DNA from: an uncultured Latescibacterota bacterium
GTDB lineage: Bacteria; Latescibacterota; UBA2968; UBA8231
Direction: 5' to 3'
Assembly (NCBI GenBank): GCA_958295495.1
Contig: OY282352.1
Coordinates: forward strand, 3,660,548 to 3,724,547
Length of the DNA stretch: 64,000 nt
Below are positions 23,401 to 32,152 of the stretch, one piece after another. A model generated the notes under the pieces. That model saw only the letters and a list, made by a program, of their open reading frames with translations. It searched no databases and was not told where the DNA came from. How positions within the stretch are numbered: position 1 is the stretch's first letter; each line of letters starts with the position of its first letter. The position numbers and the translations under genes were made by a program.

Positions 23401-24270
23401 ATGGACAACGAATTTTTCAAGGGGCACGGCCTCGGCAATGACTACATTGCCGTCGATCCGGCTGCGCTCAGCTTCGAGCTGACGCCGGACACTATCTGCA
23501 CGATTTGCGACCGCCACTGGGGCGTGGGCAGCGACGGCATTCTCGCGCTGGCGTCGTCGCAAAAGGCCGACTTTGGCCTGCGAATCTACAACCCCGACGG
23601 CAGCGAGGCGGAAAAGTCGGGCAATGGCCTGCGAATCTTCGCCCGCTATCTGCACGCCACCGGCGAGGTGCAAAAGCAGCAGTTCACCGTCGAAACAGAG
23701 GGCGGCCTAGTAAGCGTCGAATTGCACCTCGACCAGCATGGCGACGCCAGCGCAGCCACGGTGCAGATGGGGCGGGCCACGTTTGCGCCGCAAGCCTTGC
23801 CCTGCACACTCGAAGCCGAAGAGCTGGTCGCGCAGCCGATCGATGTCGGCGGGCAGACCTTGACCTTTACCGGTGTCAGCGTTGGCAATCCTCACTGCAT
23901 CGTCTTCCGCGAACAGGGTGCTCGGTGGACCGAAGACGAACTGTGCTCTTTGGGGCCGGAGCTGGAAAATCATCCGCTCTTCCCCCGGCGCACCAACGTG
24001 CAGCTCGCCGTGCCCGTTGGGGCCCATGCGATCTATATCCTGATATGGGAGCGCGGCGCGGGCCAAACCCAAGCGTCGGGGTCGTCCGCGTGTGCGGCCG
24101 CGAGTGCGGCGGTGCGGCTGGGCTTGGTCAAAAGTCCGGTTGCGGTCGCGGCCCCGGGCGGGACCTTGCACATCGACGTGGGCGCAGACTACGATCTGAC
24201 GATGAAGGGGCCGGTCTCCGAAGTGGCGCGCGGCGTGCTCAGCCCGTCGTTTGTGCGCCAATTGCGCTGA
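23401..24270 (+). CDS. dapF: Diaminopimelate-epimerase-like protein with both catalytic cysteines replaced by serine
   Basis: The 289 residues align with DapF from end to end: GHGLGNDYI, NPDGSEAEKSGNGLRIFARYL, GNPHCIVF, and IWERGAGQTQASGSSACAAA. In known DapF, two cysteines (Cys73 and Cys217 in the Escherichia coli and Haemophilus enzymes) act as acid and base on LL-diaminopimelate. Here the first position is Ser73 (codon 23617-23619, TCG) and the second Ser226 (24076-24078, TCG). The rest of the substrate loops is intact. It may epimerise by another mechanism, act on another amino acid, or carry out a different reaction. No other lysine-pathway gene is nearby. Confidence 0.85.
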   Translation: MDNEFFKGHGLGNDYIAVDPAALSFELTPDTICTICDRHWGVGSDGILALASSQKADFGLRIYNPDGSEAEKSGNGLRIFARYLHATGEVQKQQFTVETEGGLVSVELHLDQHGDASAATVQMGRATFAPQALPCTLEAEELVAQPIDVGGQTLTFTGVSVGNPHCIVFREQGARWTEDELCSLGPELENHPLFPRRTNVQLAVPVGAHAIYILIWERGAGQTQASGSSACAAASAAVRLGLVKSPVAVAAPGGTLHIDVGADYDLTMKGPVSEVARGVLSPSFVRQLR

Positions 24271-24295
24271 GCGGCGCGTGGTAGCGGGAATTGCC

Positions 24296-27070
24296 ATGCG
24301 CGGCTTGGCCTGGGTCGCGTGCGGTTGGATGCTCGTGGCCTCGGCCGCCTTGGGCCAGGGCTTTGGCCGCAACAAGGTGCAGTACGCGGAATTCGCGTGG
24401 CGGAAGATGGAGACCGCGCACTTTGACGTGTACTTCTTTGCCGAAGAGGCCGAGTTGGCTGCGTATGCCGCGCAGATGGCCGAGCGCCAGTTCGTCGATT
24501 TAGAAAAGAAGTTCGCCCACACGGTGCAGCGGCGGGTGCCGCTGGTCGTCTATTCCTCGCACATCTACTTTGAACAGACGAATATCATCCCCAATCTCCT
24601 GCCCGAGGGGGTAGCGGGTTTCACCGAATACCTCAAGGGGCGGGTCGCGCTGCCGCTGAGCGGCTCCCTGCCCGAATTCGAGCGGGTGCTGCACCACGAG
24701 TTAGTCCACGTCTTCGCATTTGACCGGATCGCGCGGGTGCTGGCACAGCACGGGGTGTTGGACTTCCGCCCGGCACCCCTGTGGTTTTCCGAAGGGCTGG
24801 CCGAGTACTGGTCGAGCGAGCGCAACAGCTTTGGCGACATGGTGGTGCGCGACGCGCTTTTTGCGCGGCGGCTGGTGCCCATCGCCGAGATGTACCGCAT
24901 CTACGGTACCTATCAGATGTACAAGGAAGGCGAATCGATCTGCCACTTTATGGCGGCGCGGCACGGCGCCGACGTATTTGAACAGCTCTTTGCCAACTGG
25001 TGGCGCGGCGAGACCTTTGCCGAGATTTTTGCGATCGCGACCGGCGAGAGCTTGGAGAAGTTCGACCAAGCTTGGCAATATCACCTGCACAAGCGCCACC
25101 TGCCGGCGGTTGCCGACCGCGATCCCCCGTCCGAATTGGCCACCGCCCGCACGCATCGCGGCTTTAACATCAAGCCCGAAATCGTCCCCGGAGACAGCAG
25201 CGCGTTCTACCACTTCCGCAACGATCAAGGCTATACGCAGATCGTGCGCACGCACCGCGACGGTGGTGAGTCTGAGGTCGTGGTCGCGGGCGAGCGCCTG
25301 CCGGTCTTTGAGTCCCTGCACCCGCTCTCGACGCGGCTGGCCGCCTCCCCAGACGGCAAGTGGCTGGCGTTTGCGGCCAAGAGCCGGGGCCGCGATCACC
25401 TGTATATATGGGACGTGGAACAAAAGCGCGCGGTGGCGGATCTGTCGTTTGCCGAGATCGTGGCGATTGCATCGCCATCGTTTGCGCCCGACGGGCAGCG
25501 GCTGGCCTTTGCCGGCAGCGACGAAGGAGGCTGGACCGACATTTATCTGGTCGATGTAACGGGCGATAGCCTCCGCGCCTTGAGCCGCGACCTCTATCAC
25601 GACCGCGAGCCCGACTGGTCGCCGGACGGTCGGCACATCGTCTTTAGCTCCGATCGCTGGCCCGGGGGGCGGCGCGGCCGCTACAACCTGTTCCTGTGCG
25701 ATTTGGCGACCGAGCAGATCTCGACCCTCAGCCGCGGCGAGCACAACGACGGGCAGCCGCGCTGGTCGCCGGACGGCGAGCGCATCGTCTTTAGCTCCGA
25801 TCGCGAGGGCGCGTACAACATCTATGCCCTACAGCTAGCGGGCGAGCGCACTGCGACTCGGCGGTTGACCCATGTATTGACGGGTGCGTTTGATCCGGTG
25901 CTGCTCGCCGATGGCCAGCATTTGCTCTTTTCCGGGTATGAGAGCGGAGGCTTCCAGATCTACGAATTCGCCGTGGATTGGGCCGACAGCGCGCAGGTCA
26001 GCTATCAGCGCGTGGAGGAGGCACCGGCCGAGCCGTGGTCGCTGGCGGGCCTGCACGGCCAGAGCGAGGTCGCCAGCCGGCCCTATGAGCGCAAGATGGG
26101 CTTCGACATAGCCCAGGGCCAGATCTCGCAGGATCCAGAATTTGGCACCTCGGGCGGCATCCAAGTGGCCCTGAGCGACGTGTTGGGCAACGACCAGTAC
26201 CACTTCGTGCTTTCGCACATTGCCGCCAGCCGATCTGGCTTCTTCGACGGCCTGAACGTGGCCTTGACGCGCCTCCACCTCGGCCAGCGGCTCAACGTGT
26301 ATTGGGGCGCGTTTCGGCTCAACGACCGCTTTTCGAGCCGCTTTGGCCGGTTTGTGCGCGAAGAGCGTTTGGGGGCCCACATTGGGTTGAGCTATCCCTT
26401 TTCCCAGCACGACCGCATCGACACCCGGCTCTCGCTGCGCCACGCCGAAATCGACCGGCAATTCGAGGGGCGGAAACTGTCGGGCTGGCTGGCCAACAAC
26501 TACGTCAGCTATACCCACGACAGCAGCCTGTGGATTCCGACCGGGCCGCTGGAAGGCCGACGCTACAGCTTTGGGCTGGCGCAGACGATTGACTTTAAGA
26601 CCTCGCGGCGGTTCAATATCGCGCTCTTTGGCGACTATCGGCACTACTTCCGCCTGTCGCAGCGCAGCGCGTTGGCCGTGCGCCTGATGGGCCGGCGCTC
26701 CAGCGGCGCAGTGCCCGAGTTTTTCTCCTTGGGGGGCAGTTGGACGCTGCGGGGCTATCGCTGGCGCTCATTGTGGGGCAGCAAGATGGTGCTGTACAAC
26801 CAAGAATTGCGCTTTCCCTTGGTCGATCGGTTCTTGCTCCACTTTCCGTTTGGGGCCATGGAGTTCAGTGCCTTCCGCGGCGCGCTCTTTTTTGACGTGG
26901 GCAATGCGTGGAACGACGACTTTGAGCAATGGCGCGCGGCGTTTGGCGCGGGGGTGCGCTTGGCCTTGGGCGGGGTTTTCGTCTTTCGCGTGGATGCGGC
27001 GCGGCGCACTGACTTCAAGTCCATAGACGGCGACACGCGCTGGGACTTCTTCTTTGGCTGGGATTATTAG
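24296..27070 (+). CDS. Exported metalloprotease-like, TolB-propeller and outer-membrane-barrel protein
   Basis: I start the 924-residue protein at ATG 24296, where the signal peptide MRGLAWVACGWMLVASAALG begins; an earlier in-frame start overlaps dapF. Three regions follow. Residues about 25-290 are a gluzincin-like domain with H134-ELV-H138 and Glu166 in WFSEGLAEYW. Residues about 300-600 are a six-bladed PD40/TolB propeller (RWSPDGERIVFSSDREG). Residues about 620-924 are an Omp85/surface-antigen-like barrel (FFSLGGSWTLRGYRW, FGAGVRLALGGVFVFRVDAA). This places it in the outer membrane with a periplasmic protease-propeller part. The next gene starts at the following base. Confidence 0.85.
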   Translation: MRGLAWVACGWMLVASAALGQGFGRNKVQYAEFAWRKMETAHFDVYFFAEEAELAAYAAQMAERQFVDLEKKFAHTVQRRVPLVVYSSHIYFEQTNIIPNLLPEGVAGFTEYLKGRVALPLSGSLPEFERVLHHELVHVFAFDRIARVLAQHGVLDFRPAPLWFSEGLAEYWSSERNSFGDMVVRDALFARRLVPIAEMYRIYGTYQMYKEGESICHFMAARHGADVFEQLFANWWRGETFAEIFAIATGESLEKFDQAWQYHLHKRHLPAVADRDPPSELATARTHRGFNIKPEIVPGDSSAFYHFRNDQGYTQIVRTHRDGGESEVVVAGERLPVFESLHPLSTRLAASPDGKWLAFAAKSRGRDHLYIWDVEQKRAVADLSFAEIVAIASPSFAPDGQRLAFAGSDEGGWTDIYLVDVTGDSLRALSRDLYHDREPDWSPDGRHIVFSSDRWPGGRRGRYNLFLCDLATEQISTLSRGEHNDGQPRWSPDGERIVFSSDREGAYNIYALQLAGERTATRRLTHVLTGAFDPVLLADGQHLLFSGYESGGFQIYEFAVDWADSAQVSYQRVEEAPAEPWSLAGLHGQSEVASRPYERKMGFDIAQGQISQDPEFGTSGGIQVALSDVLGNDQYHFVLSHIAASRSGFFDGLNVALTRLHLGQRLNVYWGAFRLNDRFSSRFGRFVREERLGAHIGLSYPFSQHDRIDTRLSLRHAEIDRQFEGRKLSGWLANNYVSYTHDSSLWIPTGPLEGRRYSFGLAQTIDFKTSRRFNIALFGDYRHYFRLSQRSALAVRLMGRRSSGAVPEFFSLGGSWTLRGYRWRSLWGSKMVLYNQELRFPLVDRFLLHFPFGAMEFSAFRGALFFDVGNAWNDDFEQWRAAFGAGVRLALGGVFVFRVDAARRTDFKSIDGDTRWDFFFGWDY

Positions 27071-28126
27071 ATGCGCTACGCCCTGCTCGGATTTTGCCTC
27101 TTGACGGCTTGTGGCGAAAAGGTGCTCTACCTCGGCGAGCCGGGGCGCGGCGCGGTGGGGGTTGAGCCGCCGCTGCAACTTTTGTGGACGCACAAAATGG
27201 ACGGCTCGCCGCTGGGGAGTGCGCTCTTTGCCGGGGACCTGATCCTACAACTGACCACCGCGCCGACTCTCTATGCGCTGGACCGGCGCAATGGGGTCCT
27301 GTTGGGCAAGCATGGATACGGCAAGATGGCGTGTGCCCCCGGGCAGTTGGCCGGGGCACTATACGCGCTGGGGGTGCTGGGCCGCAAGCCTAGCTTGCGG
27401 GTCTTGGACCGGCGGACTGCCACTGAGCGTTGGCGGCACGAAGGGACGTTCTGTCAGGTGCCGGTCGTGCGCAGCGATACCCTGATCGCGATTGACGATG
27501 AAGGTGCGGTGCAAGCGCTGCGCCTTGCCGACGGGCTTATGCTGTGGCGCGCCGAATTGGGCGGGCTGGCGCGAACCGGGCTGGCGCTGAGCGGCGATCT
27601 CGCGTTTGCCGGCACTGGGTCCGGGGACTTGGTGGCCCTGAGCGCGGCAACCGGCCGCGAGCGCTGGCGCACGAGTTTGGGGGAGGCCGTGCGCTCGCGG
27701 CCCGTGCCTGCTGGTGAGCGCGTGTTTGCGGCGACGGCCTCCGGCCGGGTACTAGCTGCGCGCCGCGACTCTGGTCACGTGGTGTGGGAGCGAGCTTTGG
27801 ACGCACTGCCGACCGCGGAGTTGGCGCTAGCGGCAGGCGTGTTGGTAGTAGGCTGCGCTGACCGCCACTTCTATGGACTAGACGCGGCCACTGGAGCCGT
27901 GCGGTGGACGTTTGCCACCGAGGGCGTGGTGCGCAGCAGCCCGGTCGCCACGGATCACACCGCGTATGGTGCCTCCAGCGACGGCCATCTCTACGCCTTG
28001 GATCTGCAAGACGGGCACCTGTTGTGGAAATACCGGCTGGACGGCCCGGTTTTGGCGCCGGTGGCGTTGGGAGCCGCGGTCGTGGTGGCTACTGAGAAAC
28101 GGACGTTGTACGTGTTTGGCCGCTGA
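27071..28126 (+). CDS. PQQ-type beta-propeller lipoprotein (BamB-like)
   Basis: The 351-residue protein has a lipoprotein signal (GFCLLTACGEK). Seven or so propeller blades of the PQQ/BamB type follow, with the repeated pattern 'lyAlDa.tG...W' (LYALDRRNGVLL, ALSAATGRERWRT, YGLDAATGAVRWTF, YALDLQDGHLLWKY). The start codon directly follows the stop of the barrel protein gene. BamB is the propeller subunit of the outer-membrane barrel assembly complex, and pairing with an Omp85-like barrel protein suggests a similar structural partnership; this is inference from context. Confidence 0.85.
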   Translation: MRYALLGFCLLTACGEKVLYLGEPGRGAVGVEPPLQLLWTHKMDGSPLGSALFAGDLILQLTTAPTLYALDRRNGVLLGKHGYGKMACAPGQLAGALYALGVLGRKPSLRVLDRRTATERWRHEGTFCQVPVVRSDTLIAIDDEGAVQALRLADGLMLWRAELGGLARTGLALSGDLAFAGTGSGDLVALSAATGRERWRTSLGEAVRSRPVPAGERVFAATASGRVLAARRDSGHVVWERALDALPTAELALAAGVLVVGCADRHFYGLDAATGAVRWTFATEGVVRSSPVATDHTAYGASSDGHLYALDLQDGHLLWKYRLDGPVLAPVALGAAVVVATEKRTLYVFGR

Positions 28127-28198
28127 GCTGCCGATTGCGCCCTTTGGGTCGAGACAGCATACTTTTGGCAGGGATCGCTCGCGCCCTGAAAAAGACTT

Positions 28199-28384
28199 AT
28201 GGAGCAAAAGAACAGGCGAATCCTAGCCCTTGACATCATTTTCGGGGGATGCTTGACCGTCGGTGCTTTATTACTCGGAATGGCCCTTGGACTGTGGTCG
28301 CATCAACCATTCGGGTGGATTGTAGTGGTAGCCGGGGGAGTCTTGCTTCTCATCGGCATCGCCGCAAAGGTAAAGGCGTCATGA
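28199..28384 (+). CDS. Small two-helix membrane protein, 61 residues
   Basis: The short ORF encodes two hydrophobic helices (residues about 9-32 and 37-57: LDIIFGGCLTVGALLLGMAL and GWIVVVAGGVLLLIGIAA) with a charged N-terminus. No ribosome site is strong. Its TGA overlaps the ATG of the next (frameshifted) gene as ATGA, so the two were translated together. I recognise no family; small membrane partners of this sort often anchor the following soluble protein. Confidence 0.5.
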   Translation: MEQKNRRILALDIIFGGCLTVGALLLGMALGLWSHQPFGWIVVVAGGVLLLIGIAAKVKAS

Positions 28385-28760
28385 TGAGACTTGCCATCCG
28401 ATCAGTCGTAGATCGGGGCCATGTCGCCAAAGAGCGTTTGATCTTGAGAGTGCACGCCGATACAGATGTCGGGGATTACGCATTGATTCAGTCGGACTTC
28501 CAAGGCGATAGCGTAACTACCGCTACGCATCACACGTACTGGTTCCCGTACAAGGCCGTTAAATCAGGCGATCTGGTCGTGCTCCAAAGAGCGGCCGGAT
28601 CAATGAGAAGGTACTGCCCGATGGCAAGCGCGTGCATTTCTTTTATTGGGGACTCGACGAACCCATTTGGTCGGGCCAAGACCGGGCACCCGTCCTGCTC
28701 CATGCCCCCGAGTGGATAAGCAAAAGTCCAGTTGAGCTTTACAGCGAAGCTCGTCGCTAG
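28381..28760 (+). pseudogene. Frameshifted gene for a conserved hypothetical protein
   Basis: Frame 1 from ATG 28381 reads LAIRSVVDRGHVAKERL to VKSGDLVVL at about 28580. The continuation lies in another frame, APKSGRINEKVLPDGKRVHF and then FYWGLDEPIWSGQDRAPVLL, ending at TAG 28758-28760. The joined product (about 125 residues) resembles a family in which 'GDLVVLYTK.G' is followed by 'FFYWGLD..IW' and an acidic-tryptophan end. The change in frame near 28580 inactivates it unless it is a sequencing error. Confidence 0.75.
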
Positions 28761-28858
28761 CCTAGACATCTGGAATAGCCCTGCAAATTGACCCATTCCC
28801 GCGAGAACCTCCTACCGCTCACCGCTAGCAACACGGCGGCAATGTACTGAAAGTCCGT

Positions 28859-29314
28859 TTGAAAAATTTTGTCGTGAACAAGACTAGGGCGACTTTCTAC
28901 GGCCTAGTGCTAATGCTGGCTGCTGGTGCATCGACATGGGCCGAGCCGTTAGAGCTACCTCGGCGTCTGCCCCAATTGGAAGCGGCCTTAGCGGCGCAAT
29001 GGGCCGAACTGCCAATGCTTAGGCAGCAGGCGATGCCAGCCACCGCTGCGGCTCAGAGCAAGGAGAAACGCTCGCGCAAGAAGCTCTACTTGAGCGCGGC
29101 CGTGGCCGTGGGGGCCGGCGCGGTGGCCTACTGGAGCAAGGAGCGAGCCGATGCCGCGTACGACCGCTATTTGCGCTCGGCCAGCACAGCGCGCCAGCAG
29201 CGAGAATTGGCCGCGGCCAAGCGCTTTGACCGCGTGGCCGGCCGAGCGTTTGTCGGCATGGAAATAGGCATAGTGCTCAGCTCGTACCTGCTCTTTTTTG
29301 GTTCTAAATCGTGA
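28859..29314 (+). CDS. Secreted or membrane protein with two C-terminal hydrophobic segments
   Basis: The 151-residue frame opens at TTG 28859; GTG 28874 is an equally good start. A signal peptide (FYGLVLMLAAGASTWA) is followed by a polar stretch and two membrane helices around a tyrosine- and Arg-rich segment (YLSAAVAVGAGAVAYWS; AYDRYLRSASTARQQREL; FVGMEIGIVLSSYLLFFG). This pattern occurs in envelope proteins of FCB-group bacteria, but I cannot name a family. The following lipoprotein gene starts within its stop codon (GTGA), so the two are coupled. Confidence 0.65.
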   Translation: MKNFVVNKTRATFYGLVLMLAAGASTWAEPLELPRRLPQLEAALAAQWAELPMLRQQAMPATAAAQSKEKRSRKKLYLSAAVAVGAGAVAYWSKERADAAYDRYLRSASTARQQRELAAAKRFDRVAGRAFVGMEIGIVLSSYLLFFGSKS

Positions 29315-30552
29315 GACGCGGCCTCTGGATAGGGTGCTGCATCGGCGCGCTGGTCTTAGCTTGCAGCGATCGCCCGCGGCGCAATCCCCTCGACCCGCAA
29401 GCCACCGACCCACAGAGCGAGTCGTTCAGTGCTCTGACGGTCTTGGCGCTCGACGGCCAAGTCGAGTTGCAGTGGAATTTTTCCCATTTTTTCGACATCG
29501 AAGGCTATCGACTCTACCGGCGTCAGTTCGAGGGCGAGTGGGTGCCGATTACCCCGGTGCTGGTGCCGACTGAGACCGAGTACACCGATACCGAGGTGCA
29601 AAACGGGATGAACTACGAGTACCAGCTCAGCTTGCTCGTCGCCGGGGAAGGCGAGCGTCCTAGCGGTCGTCCGGTGTCCGCTACGCCCGGCCCAGAAGTC
29701 GCTTGGGTGGCCGACCGCCACACCGGGCTGGTGTGGAAAATCAGCGCGGATGCGCGTAGCGCACATTTTGCACAGGGGCGTTTTTTCGACTTGGCGACGA
29801 TTGCGCTCAATGTGGCCGATGGTTCGTGTTGGGTCAGCGACCGGGGGTTTGCCGGGCTGTACCGGATTGCTGGAGACGGCGCGTTGGCCGCGCTGGCCGC
29901 GGCCGTGGAGACGCCCGGGGACTTGGCCATTGACGCGGGGGCGCGGATTGGCTGGCTGGCCGACTCGGGCCGGCAGCGGGTCTTTTGGTTTTCCTTGGCC
30001 GCGGCCGATGCGCTCGCCCTCGTCCCGGTCGATGCCACCTTTGTCCAGCCCGTGGCGTTGGCCGCGCAGGCCGGGGGCTGCTGGATCGCCGACCAAGCCC
30101 AAGGCCGCGTACTGTTCTACCAAGCCGACGGCACCCGCGCCGCTGAAATCCGCGGGCTAGCAGCCCCCCAAGCACTGGCGGCAGGTGCGGAGGGAGAGGT
30201 GTGGCTGTTGGGCCGTGCGGGCCATAGCTTGACGCGGTTGGACCGCACGGGCATTGTCCTCGACGTGGAGTTGCCTTTTGCCGCGGCCGTGCGGCTGGCC
30301 GTGGATGGCACGAGCGGCGATTGCTGGGTGCTGGGGGAACGGGATCTGGCGGTGTTTTCAGAGGACGGAACTTTGCAGCAGCATTGGAGCGATGTGCCCG
30401 GGGGCAGTGCCCTGTCCTTCGACGCGGTGCAGCAGCGGGCTTGGATTGCGACTGGTAACGAGTTGTTGAAATTCGCGCCCAAGGGCCAAACCCTAGCGCG
30501 GCTCGACGGCTTTTCGTCCATCGTGCGCATTGCCGTGGATTCGGGCCGCTGA
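29311..30552 (+). CDS. Lipoprotein with fibronectin-III and NHL-like propeller
   Basis: This is a 413-residue outer-membrane or surface lipoprotein (signal ending ALVLACSDRP, Cys18). After RNPLDPQA comes one FN3-like domain (about 40-125, VELQWNFSHFFDIEGYRLYR, NYEYQLSLLV). A six-bladed propeller of NHL/SMP-30 type follows (DGSCWVSDRGFAGLYRIAGD, GCWIADQAQGRVLFYQADG, NELLKFAPKG). It starts at GTG 29311, overlapping the previous stop by four bases. Such proteins bind ligands at the surface; no catalytic residues are evident. Confidence 0.8.
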   Translation: MRRGLWIGCCIGALVLACSDRPRRNPLDPQATDPQSESFSALTVLALDGQVELQWNFSHFFDIEGYRLYRRQFEGEWVPITPVLVPTETEYTDTEVQNGMNYEYQLSLLVAGEGERPSGRPVSATPGPEVAWVADRHTGLVWKISADARSAHFAQGRFFDLATIALNVADGSCWVSDRGFAGLYRIAGDGALAALAAAVETPGDLAIDAGARIGWLADSGRQRVFWFSLAAADALALVPVDATFVQPVALAAQAGGCWIADQAQGRVLFYQADGTRAAEIRGLAAPQALAAGAEGEVWLLGRAGHSLTRLDRTGIVLDVELPFAAAVRLAVDGTSGDCWVLGERDLAVFSEDGTLQQHWSDVPGGSALSFDAVQQRAWIATGNELLKFAPKGQTLARLDGFSSIVRIAVDSGR

Positions 30553-30632
30553 GGCTGCCAGCCCTCTCTTGCATGGGATGTACTCCTTAGCGACCTTCCT
30601 TAATTGTAACTGCAACCCCACGAGAAACCATT

Positions 30633-31601
30633 ATGGCCGAGCAAGCCCCCATTCACAGCATGACCGGTTTTGGCCGCGCCGAGGCCGAGCAGCAGGGTTT
30701 GCGGCTCGCCGTTGAACTGCGGTCGGTCAACAGCCGCTACCTCGACATACAGGTGCGCTGCCCGGCCGACCTCCATCCCTTTGAGCTAGCCATTCGCGAG
30801 CGGATTCAGGCGCGGGTTGGTCGCGGCAAGATAAGCGCGCACCTCGCTTGGGAGGAGGATAGTCCGCCCGCGGCCCTGCCCCAGTTAGACGAGGAAGTGG
30901 CCAAACACTATCTAGCCCAGTTGCGGCGGCTGGCTGAATTGGCCCACATCGAAGCGGCGGAGAGCCGGGCAGTGCTGCCGCGGCGGAAGGCGTTTTTTGC
31001 CCGTGTTAAAAGGCTAGAGCAGCTCGACGTGGGGATCGAGCGGGTGCTGCTGGCGAAGCTGCCCAACCTCTTTCGCGTCCAAGCCATAGCGCTGGATAGC
31101 GCGGTCGCGCAAGAGGTACTGTGGGCGGGGCTGGACGACGCGCTGGCCGATCTAGTGGCCATGCGCACGGCTGAAGGACGCGCCCTCGCCGCGGACTTGC
31201 GCGGTCGCGTCGAGGCGGTGGGGGTTCTGCTGGAGCGCGTGGCCGAGCGGGTGCAGGTGACCCGGGGGCAGGTTGCCGAGCGGTTGCGGGAAAAGATCGC
31301 CGCTCTGCTCGCGCCCGGGGCGGTTGCCGAAGAGCGCCTCGCCACGGAGATCGCCCTGCTCGCCGAGCGCAGCGACATCGTCGAGGAGATCGTCCGCTTC
31401 CGCAGCCACAATGCCCAGTTCCTCGCCACCTTGGCGCACGGCGGCGAAGTAGGGAAGCGCTTGAACTTTCTCTTGCAGGAAATGCACCGCGAAGCCAACA
31501 CCATCAGTGCCAAGGCCGCAGACGCCGAGATCGCCCATTGGGTGGTCGAGATCAAAGAGGAAGTCGAGCGGCTGCGCGAGCAGGTGCAAAATTTGGCGTG
31601 A
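30633..31601 (+). CDS. yicC: YicC-family endoribonuclease-like protein
   Basis: The 322 residues begin with the YicC_N signature (IHSMTGFGRAEAEQQG, LRSVNSRYLDIQVRCP) and end with the DUF1732 C-terminal domain (LATEIALLAERSDIVEEIVR, HGGEVGKRLNFLLQEMHREA, TISAKAADAEI). YicC proteins are stress-linked endoribonucleases that act on RNA. In most bacteria guanylate kinase (gmk) follows; here a CMP-kinase-like gene follows after 8 bases. Confidence 0.95.
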   Translation: MAEQAPIHSMTGFGRAEAEQQGLRLAVELRSVNSRYLDIQVRCPADLHPFELAIRERIQARVGRGKISAHLAWEEDSPPAALPQLDEEVAKHYLAQLRRLAELAHIEAAESRAVLPRRKAFFARVKRLEQLDVGIERVLLAKLPNLFRVQAIALDSAVAQEVLWAGLDDALADLVAMRTAEGRALAADLRGRVEAVGVLLERVAERVQVTRGQVAERLREKIAALLAPGAVAEERLATEIALLAERSDIVEEIVRFRSHNAQFLATLAHGGEVGKRLNFLLQEMHREANTISAKAADAEIAHWVVEIKEEVERLREQVQNLA

Positions 31602-31609
31602 GGGCGTCC

Positions 31610-32152
31610 ATGGCATCCGTGCAAATCATCACCATCAGCGGCTTGGCTGGCAGCGGCACCACTACAGTGTGCGACCAGCTATGTGCGCGGCTGGGCTGGG
31701 CTTATGTCAACGCCGGGGCCGTCTTTCGGGGGCTGGCCCAAGAGGCGAGCCTAAGCCTAGCCGAGCTTGGCCAACGGGCCGAAGCCGATGGCCGCATCGA
31801 CCGCCAGCTCGACGCGCGCTTGATCGCGCAAGCGCAGGCGCGTGCGCCGGTCGTCGTCGAAGGGAGGCTCACCGGCTGGATGGCCCAGCGACACCAGCTT
31901 CCGGCCCTCAAGGTCTGGCTCCAAGCTGCGCTCGCGGTGCGGGCCGAGCGCGTGGGGCAGCGGGAGGGCAAGCCGCTGGCGCAAGCACTCGCGGAAACGC
32001 GCCAGCGCGAGGAGTCCGAAGCCCAGCGCTACGCCGCGCATCACCAAATCGCCATCGGCGACTTGTCGGTGTACGACTTGATCGTCGATACCGAGTGCTG
32101 CGATCCCCAAGCCGCCGGCGCGCACATCTTGGCACACCTCAATGGGCCATGA
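31610..32152 (+). CDS. cmk: Cytidylate kinase-like protein (archaeal/type 2)
   Basis: The 180-residue P-loop kinase starts at ATG 31610. It shows ISGLAGSGTTTVCDQL, where Thr stands at the usual P-loop Lys, then NAGAVFRGLAQE, VVVEGRLTGW and TRQREESEAQRYAAHH, which are features of the archaeal cytidylate kinase family that phosphorylates CMP and dCMP. The GSGTTT P-loop occurs in that family, so it is not necessarily inactive. The position after yicC is normally held by gmk. The stop overlaps the coaBC start (ATGA). Confidence 0.8.
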   Translation: MASVQIITISGLAGSGTTTVCDQLCARLGWAYVNAGAVFRGLAQEASLSLAELGQRAEADGRIDRQLDARLIAQAQARAPVVVEGRLTGWMAQRHQLPALKVWLQAALAVRAERVGQREGKPLAQALAETRQREESEAQRYAAHHQIAIGDLSVYDLIVDTECCDPQAAGAHILAHLNGP

